Below, one piece after another: positions 6,827-12,389 of a stretch of DNA of 12,389 nt (positions are counted from its first letter, which is position 1; every line of letters begins with the position of its first letter). The position numbers were made by a program, and so were the translations under genes. The DNA comes from an uncultured Clostridium sp. (GTDB lineage: Bacteria; Bacillota_A; Clostridia; TANB77; CAG-508): contig CAMLYR010000040.1 of NCBI GenBank assembly GCA_946491915.1, positions 1 to 12,389 on the forward strand. Reading direction: 5' to 3'. Under the pieces are notes generated by a model. The model worked only from the letters and a program-made list of their open reading frames with translations. It had not been told where the DNA came from and ran no database searches.

Positions 6827-7570
6827 TTAAGTTGTTGTTTCTTCTTCTGGTGGTATGTATTGCATAAATTTCATTGTTGCTTGATATCGCAATATGGTAT
6901 GTAAATCTGTGTTGGTTTCATCTGGATTTGTTGTATTATCTTCATTTGTTGTATTATTTTCTTCGCCTCTAAACTGTGTATCTGCCTTATTATCCATGGT
7001 ACTTCCTTCACCATCATTCCATCTAAACAATACTCTAATTTCTCGCTTCTTTTCACCTGCACTATTTACTTCAGTTGCTGGATCAATCACACCTTTTATT
7101 TCTGTTGTTTCTTGTGTTTCTATTAAAGTATTTACTCCATCAATTTCATCCCATACCTCATATCCATATATCTCAAAATCCTCTAATGGTGTTTCATTTA
7201 ATTGCTCCATTGAAAATTCATATTCAAATGCAACATCTACCTCTGTATAATCAATTAGCATTTCAAAATATCCAGTTTGCCCAGGGACTAAAATTTGATC
7301 ATTTACATGTTCATTGTCTGTCATGATTGGTTCCATAACCTCATTCAAAGTTTCTGCATCATGGACAATCTTATCATTTACTTTCACTAACCATCTTTTG
7401 ATATTGGTATTATATGTGGTGTCTACCTGTTCAAAATATCTCGCATAAGTCCTTTGTATTGAAAAAATGGTAATGATTAAAGAAATGATACATAATATTT
7501 CCATTATTTTTATTCTATTTTTTTCTTTGTTCATATTTCCCTTTTCATTTTCTTTACTGTTTTCTTTCAT
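6827..7570 (-). CDS. SipW-type exported protein, TasA/camelysin-like
   Basis: The 247-residue product has a long, charged, lysine-rich N-terminus (1-22), a membrane segment (about 23-39) and QRTYARYF (39-46), with cleavage predicted after Ala43. NIKRWLVKVND (56-66) and LVPGQTGYF (94-102) then follow, matching the order of elements in TasA/CalY-like proteins: a W-containing strand, then a P-G-x-x-G turn. A low-complexity Asn/Thr/Glu-rich linker (about 202-222) precedes the end. The ATG follows AGAGG at seven bases and lies 19 bases behind the signal peptidase gene, which is its likely processing enzyme. An earlier ATG four bases upstream is out of frame. It probably makes a secreted, surface-held subunit. 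Confidence 0.75.
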   Translation of the reverse strand: MKENSKENEKGNMNKEKNRIKIMEILCIISLIITIFSIQRTYARYFEQVDTTYNTNIKRWLVKVNDKIVHDAETLNEVMEPIMTDNEHVNDQILVPGQTGYFEMLIDYTEVDVAFEYEFSMEQLNETPLEDFEIYGYEVWDEIDGVNTLIETQETTEIKGVIDPATEVNSAGEKKREIRVLFRWNDGEGSTMDNKADTQFRGEENNTTNEDNTTNPDETNTDLHTILRYQATMKFMQYIPPEEETTT

Positions 7571-7589
7571 CCATTTTCCTCTCTATTTA

Positions 7590-8444
7590 TTAGTTTTCTC
7601 TTTCGATTCTCTTCACTCTTTTTCCTTTAAAAATTCTAAAAGCTACATATATTGTTAATGGCAATATTCCACAGAAATAGAAAACATATTTATTATTTAA
7701 TAACATACAAATTAATGATAAAATATACATTTTGGTTTGAACAACGCCATTGACTTGATCTTCATTGACAACAGGGTCTTCTGAATTATTGGCAATACCT
7801 TGTGTATGGAAAACTCTTTTGCCATCTACTTCTTCAATATCGATGACTCTGTGAGTAACAAGCATTCCTTTCATTGAACCTTTTTCCCCTTCATATGTTA
7901 CATCATCACCAATTTTAATTTTGTCTGGTTCTGTCTCTTTTACTAAAATAACGTCTCCAATTTGATATTTCGGAATCATACTTCCAGTTTGTACTCTGAA
8001 TATTCTAAACCCTAAAAATGATTCTTCATTATTGGTTACTTTTTGTACTACGATAATGATGGAAATGAATATAATAACGAGTGTCAAAATTTTAACAAAT
8101 ATATTCCAAATAAAATGGAGACATGTATTCCCTTTTCTTCTTTCCATCTTTGGCTCTTCGCTGTTTTCGATTTTTACTTGCTTATTTTTTGCTGTGCTTA
8201 CATTTTTTGCTGTGCTTGCTTTTTTTGAAACCTGTGGCTCAGCTTTTGTCGCTGTGTTCATATTTTTCGCTGTGCTTGCTTTTTTTGAAACTTGTGAACC
8301 AGCTTTTGTTGTTTTACTTACATTTTTTGCTGTGCTTGCCTTTTTTTCAGTAGTTTGTTCAACCTTTTTTTTAGCACTTTTTGCACCTTTTTTTTGACCA
8401 TTTTTTGTACTGTTTTCTCCTCTTTCGTCTTTCCTGTTTTCCAT
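7590..8444 (-). CDS. SipW-like (ER-type) signal peptidase I with lysine/alanine repeat extension
   Basis: This 284-residue enzyme carries about 105 extra N-terminal residues ahead of its first membrane helix (about 109-133). The extension is rich in Lys, Ala, Ser and Thr and contains three imperfect 20-residue repeats starting KKASTAKN (34, 54 and 74). The catalytic part is clear: RVQTGSMIPKY with Ser155, VTHRV with His198, and an acidic region near 222-229 that may supply Asp. A C-terminal membrane region (about 238-271) ends in basic residues. SMIP replaces the usual SMEP. The gene begins directly after the stop of the DUF2357 gene, with GTGAGG overlapping its end, so it is tightly coupled to the AAA+/DUF2357 pair. 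Its likely substrate is the 247-residue protein next door. Confidence 0.85.
   Translation of the reverse strand: MENRKDERGENSTKNGQKKGAKSAKKKVEQTTEKKASTAKNVSKTTKAGSQVSKKASTAKNMNTATKAEPQVSKKASTAKNVSTAKNKQVKIENSEEPKMERRKGNTCLHFIWNIFVKILTLVIIFISIIIVVQKVTNNEESFLGFRIFRVQTGSMIPKYQIGDVILVKETEPDKIKIGDDVTYEGEKGSMKGMLVTHRVIDIEEVDGKRVFHTQGIANNSEDPVVNEDQVNGVVQTKMYILSLICMLLNNKYVFYFCGILPLTIYVAFRIFKGKRVKRIEREN
8181..8345 (-). repeat. 60-base in-frame tandem repeats in the signal peptidase gene
   Basis: Three consecutive units encode KKASTAKN followed by a variable half that ends in QVS in the first two; the third is shorter. The DNA copies are visibly similar, including a repeated cttgcttttttgaaac-type segment. 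The tract encodes a positively charged, probably disordered cytoplasmic extension. Copy number could vary between strains through slippage. Confidence 0.75.
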
Positions 8445-9566
8445 TTATTTTAACCTCACTTCTTTTGCTTGTATCATGTATTTTTCAATTCGTTCTTTAA
8501 ACCTATCTTCTATAGGTTTTAAAGAAATTAATTTTTTTGTTTTCATTACTAAAATTTTCTCTGCAATCAATTTGTTTAATTCTTTTTCTGTCATATCTGG
8601 ATTTAATTCTATAATTCTTTCAATCATAGCATCTGTCAATTCTTTTGCCATTTTCTTATCTTCAACTGCCGTTTTTGCCTTTCCCTTTAAAGTATCACTA
8701 TTATCGCTTTTCCTCAAAATGGAATGTAGTAAAAATATGTCTTCATCTACTAATTCTTTTACAATTCCTTTTTCTTCATAATTGCTTGTTTCATTAACAG
8801 TCTTATCATTTAATTCCATCTGGTCACTCAAATAATTCCATAGTTTTACAGCATATTGAAAATTTACATTTTTTAATAAAACATTTGTCATTTTTAATGG
8901 AGCTTTTACATAAGTTGCTTTTTTGGCTACTAAAGTTTGATAAACTTCAGTTTGCTTTAACATTTTTAAAGATTTTTGAATATTAGCAATTCTTTCTAAT
9001 GTTTTCTCTGTCTTTGTGATTCCCGTTGTTTTTTCAAAATTATATTTCATTTCTACATTGATTTTTTCTTTATTTAATTTTACCTCTGCATGGTAAGTTG
9101 CTTTCTGCTGATTTTTTCCTTTATATTCATCATCACCATCTTTTTCTCTTAAATACATATAATCTTCAATTAATTTTATTAAAGTATATAAAAATCGATT
9201 TTCATAAGTAAGAAAGGTTTCTTCTTTATATGAATTTAAAATCTTTTTAGGCGTAACTTCTCCACTTTTTTGATTAAATCTATCTACAAGATTGACATGT
9301 TTTGATAAATGTTTTACACTTTCTACTGTAACTTTTTTAATTAATTCTATTTTGATAATTTCTTCCTCTGTTACAATATTTTTTATTTCCTTTGTTAACG
9401 CTTTTTCCAAATATGGAATCGTAAATTCAATCATGTCTATCCACTCATCATTTTCCACTAGACGACTTCTATCTATATCCATGATTAATTTTGAATCAAT
9501 TTTGCTAAGAAATTTAGTTGATTTTTCTTTTTCCATATTTGCTACTTTCACAATATTTAAGTCCAT
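8445..9566 (-). CDS. DUF2357/McrC N-terminal-like protein lacking a visible nuclease
   Basis: The product is 373 residues. Two stretches resemble the DUF2357 family that partners McrB-like ATPases: TYENRFLYTLIKLIEDY (120-136), and PLKMTNVLLKNVNFQYAVKLW (223-243), the latter matching the TNvL-x-x-Y-x-x-a-x-x-LW pattern. DUF2357/McrC-type proteins usually continue into a PD-(D/E)xK nuclease. Here the remaining ~125 residues look helical, with no convincing D...ExK strand pair. The start chosen is the ATG at 9566 because GGAGG lies five bases ahead; an upstream in-frame TTG (9578) overlaps that binding site. It begins 18 bases after the AAA+ gene and ends against the peptidase gene. Its likely role is to bind and regulate the ATPase. 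Confidence 0.65.
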   Translation of the reverse strand: MDLNIVKVANMEKEKSTKFLSKIDSKLIMDIDRSRLVENDEWIDMIEFTIPYLEKALTKEIKNIVTEEEIIKIELIKKVTVESVKHLSKHVNLVDRFNQKSGEVTPKKILNSYKEETFLTYENRFLYTLIKLIEDYMYLREKDGDDEYKGKNQQKATYHAEVKLNKEKINVEMKYNFEKTTGITKTEKTLERIANIQKSLKMLKQTEVYQTLVAKKATYVKAPLKMTNVLLKNVNFQYAVKLWNYLSDQMELNDKTVNETSNYEEKGIVKELVDEDIFLLHSILRKSDNSDTLKGKAKTAVEDKKMAKELTDAMIERIIELNPDMTEKELNKLIAEKILVMKTKKLISLKPIEDRFKERIEKYMIQAKEVRLK

Positions 9567-9584
9567 TTTTCCCTCCAACGTCCA

Positions 9585-11138
9585 CTAAGACATCTTTTTA
9601 AGTCTTAATAAGAATTCTATACATTCGCCCATTTTGCCTTTTCCAAAGTTTTTGTCTAAGAAATCAATATATCCGTCAATTTCATCTCTAATTAATGTTA
9701 AGTTTAATCCTTCAAATTTTCTTAATACTTTTTTTGCCATGAAATAGTCTACAGCTTCTGTTTCATCTCCACCACATGCTACATATACTGGTACAAATTT
9801 TTTCATGTGTTTTACAATACGGTTACCAAATGCCACTCTAAAGTGTTTGATGGTATAGTTATCCATGTCTTCTATTTTTTTCAAAGTTGCTGGTGATATC
9901 GCATAATCTACCATTGCTTTATCAAATAGCCCATTTAAGTATGAATAGTTTACATCAATCGCATCAACATCATCAGCTTCAAATGCTACACCTTTTTCGT
10001 TGATATCTATTGGCATCGCTCTATCGTATACCTTATCTGTTACCATGAATGTTGAGTCGTCATTGTTGATGGTTCCGATATACCACGCATTAGGTGGAAT
10101 TTGTAGTTTTCCTTTGATTAATTTCTTTGGATCTGTTGGCCATGAGCTTTGTACTATCTCAATTTTCCAATCCTTGGTACTATGCATTTCTAGGATAGAT
10201 AACATTTCTGCAAAATAATATTCCACACGCGCTAAGTTCATCTCGTCTAGGATAACTGTATAGATTTCATCTGTATATCCTGCTTCATATAAATAGGCTA
10301 AGAAGTCTGTTTCATTAAATTTCTTAGTGAATTCATTTAAGTATCCAAATATATCTGTTCTATCTCTCCATGATGGTTGTACAGACGCAACACATGATGG
10401 ATGTTTTACAAAGTTACCCCATGCCAAAGATATAGATGTTTTACCTGTACCAGAAATACCTTGTAAGATAACCAATTTGGTTGATGCAACAGCTGATACA
10501 AACAATCTAATCATTTTTTCGCTATAATATAATTTCAACTTGCTTGCAGCAAAATTTCTAAACATATAACAAAACTCTGGCAATGTAAAACTATTATGAT
10601 AATCTTTTTGTTTATATTTTGCAAACTCTTCATCAATCATTGTTAATTTAGAGAATCTGCTTTGACTATTAGGGTCAATTTGTTCTTCATTATTTGCTTC
10701 TGATTGTGCAGCAGCAAGTGCTGCTTTATCCATACCTGTACTGATACCATTCGGATTGACACCCAATTCTGGTGACTTCATATTTAGCAATTTTAATTTT
10801 TCATCAACTAGTTCTTCTACTTGTCCATTTAATGTATCAATTTGCTTTAACAATTCTTCTTGGTCGACAATCTTTTTTCTCCATTTCATATGTCTTTTTA
10901 AGAAAAAGATGATAATTCCAATAATACCTCCAATAACGATTGCCATACAAATAATTGCTAATCCCGTCAAAAACCATTCTGAAACTTTAAAATCATTCGC
11001 ATAATTCTGGATAATCCCCCAGTATCTTGGTATATTAAATATATTTACAATCCCATTCCAAAGTCCACCAAATATCTCCTGAAATCCAGAGAAAAATTGA
11101 CTTAAAAATTCAAATAAAAATCTTCCATATGTTTCCAT
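9585..11138 (-). CDS. Membrane-anchored McrB-like AAA+ ATPase
   Basis: The 517-residue protein has an amphipathic N-terminus, a membrane helix (about 55-80), a coiled-coil stretch (about 88-120), a linker and then an AAA+ domain. Visible motifs are Walker A GISGTGKTS (227-235), QPSWRDRTDIFGY (254-266), Walker B VILDEMNLARVEYYFAEML (295-313), sensor 1 YIGTINNDDST (353-363) with DKVYDRA (368-374) supplying a probable arginine finger at Arg373, and FGNR (437-440) near sensor 2. The DEMNLARVEYYF segment is typical of the McrB-like branch. The MNxxDR signature of GTP-specific McrB is absent (INNDD here), so ATP is the likelier nucleotide. The membrane anchor in place of a DNA-binding N-terminal domain is unusual. 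AGGAG eight bases before the ATG supports the start. It would form a ring at the inner face of the membrane with the DUF2357 protein. Confidence 0.85.
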   Translation of the reverse strand: METYGRFLFEFLSQFFSGFQEIFGGLWNGIVNIFNIPRYWGIIQNYANDFKVSEWFLTGLAIICMAIVIGGIIGIIIFFLKRHMKWRKKIVDQEELLKQIDTLNGQVEELVDEKLKLLNMKSPELGVNPNGISTGMDKAALAAAQSEANNEEQIDPNSQSRFSKLTMIDEEFAKYKQKDYHNSFTLPEFCYMFRNFAASKLKLYYSEKMIRLFVSAVASTKLVILQGISGTGKTSISLAWGNFVKHPSCVASVQPSWRDRTDIFGYLNEFTKKFNETDFLAYLYEAGYTDEIYTVILDEMNLARVEYYFAEMLSILEMHSTKDWKIEIVQSSWPTDPKKLIKGKLQIPPNAWYIGTINNDDSTFMVTDKVYDRAMPIDINEKGVAFEADDVDAIDVNYSYLNGLFDKAMVDYAISPATLKKIEDMDNYTIKHFRVAFGNRIVKHMKKFVPVYVACGGDETEAVDYFMAKKVLRKFEGLNLTLIRDEIDGYIDFLDKNFGKGKMGECIEFLLRLKKMS

Positions 11139-11164
11139 GTTTATTTCTCCTGTTTTTTATTTTG

Positions 11165-11195
11165 TGTCGCATTGATTTCGTTTATCTATGCGACA
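11165..11195 (+). repeat. 31-base inverted-repeat element, intra-operon copy
   Basis: It has the same TGTCGCAT/ATGCGACA arms as the array copies, with a diverged loop (TGATTTCGTTTATCT). It starts one base after the stop codon of the 348-residue gene and ends 26 bases before the AAA+ start codon. In the transcript it would form a hairpin just ahead of the ATPase ribosome binding site, with no T run after it on the minus strand. It could protect or segment the mRNA, or simply be an inserted repeat. Confidence 0.8.
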
Positions 11196-12242
11196 TTAGT
11201 TTAATATCACATTAGCAAATCGTTCTTTATTGCTTTTTATTTCTTTGTATAATGATAATTTTTGTGGCACAATCACCATTTTAAACATTTTTAATTTTTC
11301 CACGTCTTCTAAACTTTTTGTTTCATTGTCTAATGTAATTGTAAAATTGTAACCTTTTTTTGTGTAATCTAATACACTTTTTTGATTTTTTATATAATCA
11401 GAATATAGAATATTCAAACTGATTTTATCTTGTAATGCTTGATTTCCAAGGATAGATAAAATACTATCTAATTTTTGTTTCTTTTTAAATAATGTACTTG
11501 TAAACTCTGCAATATATTTATCATTAAAATTTCCATTTAATATGTCTGATATAACTACTACACTTAACAATACATATTCTACTTGCAATTTATCTTCTGC
11601 AACAATTCCTTCATTATATACTTTTTCTATTGCTGATTCACTATATTGCATAGGCATTTTTACTTTACTCTCTAATGTTGCAAAATATATGTCATCTTTA
11701 ACTTTGCTATTTTCAAATTGCAATACAAATTCATCTGTATCAAATTTGTCCAAAAATATTTCTTTTTCAAGCATATCATTTTTGATTTCTTCATACAGTT
11801 TTTTTTCTTCACTTTGTGAAATTCCTGTTTGAAATAATTCATTTGCTGTTTGTACCATTTTATTGACAATCTCTTTTAAATTATCAATTGTCTTAAAATT
11901 TTCTACATTTCTAACATTATCAAAAAATAAAATATATGCAAACATTTCTTTTAAATTGTAAATTTTGTTTAATTGACTTTGCTTTTCATCTAACGTTTCT
12001 GCTTCTTCTTCACATTTTTTCATTAAAATATCTTCTTTATATTCTAATTCTCCTAATATTCTTAAATAAAATGCTCTTGCTGGCTTGTCTGTATTCTGAA
12101 TATTATAATATCTTGCATTAATATACGTTTTTAAATATTCATTAAGCAAATTTTCGTCATATTGTTTTGCTAATAGTGTCTTCATATATTTTTTTATGTT
12201 CTTTTCTGTAAACGTTATATATGTATCCATTAAGTTGTTCAT
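11196..12242 (-). CDS. Helical protein of unknown function, first gene of the cluster
   Basis: The product is 348 residues from the chosen ATG. It is charged, rich in Lys, Glu, Asn and Leu, and helical throughout, with no signal peptide or clear membrane segment. Recognisable stretches are the N-terminal TEKNIKKYMKTLLAKQYDEN, the following YLKTYINARYYNIQ, and a central hydrophobic helix VEYVLLSVVVISDILNG. No family is recognised. The ATG at 12242 is preferred because AAAGGA lies 12 bases ahead; in-frame ATGs at 12278 and 12254 have no good binding site, and 12230 is a further option. It precedes the AAA+ gene by 57 bases, which hold one copy of the 31-base hairpin repeat. Being first in the row with the ATPase, it may be a cytoplasmic partner or sensor subunit; this is inference from position. 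Confidence 0.7.
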   Translation of the reverse strand: MNNLMDTYITFTEKNIKKYMKTLLAKQYDENLLNEYLKTYINARYYNIQNTDKPARAFYLRILGELEYKEDILMKKCEEEAETLDEKQSQLNKIYNLKEMFAYILFFDNVRNVENFKTIDNLKEIVNKMVQTANELFQTGISQSEEKKLYEEIKNDMLEKEIFLDKFDTDEFVLQFENSKVKDDIYFATLESKVKMPMQYSESAIEKVYNEGIVAEDKLQVEYVLLSVVVISDILNGNFNDKYIAEFTSTLFKKKQKLDSILSILGNQALQDKISLNILYSDYIKNQKSVLDYTKKGYNFTITLDNETKSLEDVEKLKMFKMVIVPQKLSLYKEIKSNKERFANVILN

Positions 12243-12290
12243 TTTTGATATCATTCCTTTCTTAAAGCACAAATCCATTTCGTTCCATTT

Positions 12291-12389
12291 TGTCGCATTA
12301 GGTTCGTTTGTCTATGCGACATTTTTGTCCTGTGTCGCATTGAGTTCGTTTGTCTATGCGACATTTTTGTCGTGTGTCGCATTAGGATC
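12291..12389 (+). repeat. Tandem array of a 42-base hairpin repeat, cut by the window edge
   Basis: Copies start at 12291, 12333 and 12375 (the last truncated), an exact 42-base period. Each unit is a 31-base core with arms TGTCGCAT and ATGCGACA, followed by 11 bases, TTTTTGTC-C/G-TG. Loops differ slightly (TAGGTTCG versus TGAGTTCG), while the arms are unchanged. Read on the plus strand, each unit looks like a short stem followed by five T residues. The 11-base intervals are nearly identical, so this is not a CRISPR. The array lies directly upstream of the first gene and probably continues beyond the window. Confidence 0.85.

Noticed and set aside
9567..9578. TTG start for the DUF2357-like gene
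   Set aside because: The four extra codons consist of the GGAGG ribosome binding site that serves the ATG at 9566.
9585..11138. Classical McrB GTPase of a type IV restriction system
   Set aside because: The MNxxDR-type loop and an N-terminal reader domain are absent, a membrane helix is present, and the partner lacks a visible nuclease.
12243..12278. Upstream ATG starts at 12278 and 12254 for the first gene
   Set aside because: No Shine-Dalgarno sequence precedes 12278, and at 12254 the AAGGA touches the ATG; the ATG at 12242 has AAAGGA upstream. The choice is not certain because that spacing is somewhat long.
12291..12389. CRISPR array
   Set aside because: Intervals between cores are only 11 bases and almost identical to one another, and no cas gene is present. 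It is a simple tandem repeat of 42 bases.
147..12389. Transposon or integron cassette
   Set aside because: The inverted 31-base elements frame the locus, but no transposase, integrase or target-site duplication is visible inside the window.

Overview
The window is a low-GC, AT-rich stretch whose twelve recognisable genes all read on the minus strand. It looks like chromosome from an uncultured-type Bacillota (Clostridia or a related lineage). This rests on the AT bias, strong GGAGG-type ribosome binding sites, GTG starts, and SipW-type signal peptidases beside TasA/camelysin-like exported proteins. The lineage is an inference, because no RNA gene or marker gene is present.

Layout in transcription order, right to left. 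A tandem array of a 42-base repeat with a hairpin-forming 31-base core sits at the right edge (12291-12389). Next comes a helical protein of unknown function (11196-12242), followed by a membrane-anchored McrB-like AAA+ ATPase (9585-11138) and a DUF2357/McrC-N-like partner without a visible nuclease domain (8445-9566). A SipW-like signal peptidase (7590-8444) and a small TasA-like exported protein (6827-7570) follow. After a gap of about 150 bases come a 45-residue protein (6540-6677) and, overlapping it, a large coiled-coil protein (4915-6543). Two more SipW-like signal peptidases follow (4279-4899 and 3409-4275), then a second TasA-like protein (2689-3393). A perfect-consensus promoter with helically phased upstream repeats (2566-2632) then drives a membrane-anchored surface protein (1716-2516) and a larger, related, probably cleaved surface protein (272-1594). 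A strong terminator (177-223) and a further copy of the 31-base repeat (147-177) close the locus.

How it may work together (inference): the three peptidases would process the three proteins that carry a TYA-aromatic cleavage motif, producing an extracellular fibre or layer. The two gene products nearest the terminator share a C-terminal W-x-E-G-x-D-x-x-C signature and look like anchor and major subunit. On the cytoplasmic side, the AAA+ ATPase, its DUF2357 partner and two helical or coiled-coil proteins would form a membrane-bound machine. The pairing of McrBC-derived components with a SipW/TasA-type export module is the unusual point of the window. It could be an assembly and export apparatus, or a defence-like system acting at the membrane. 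The near-continuous gene packing supports a shared function, but the sequence alone does not prove it.
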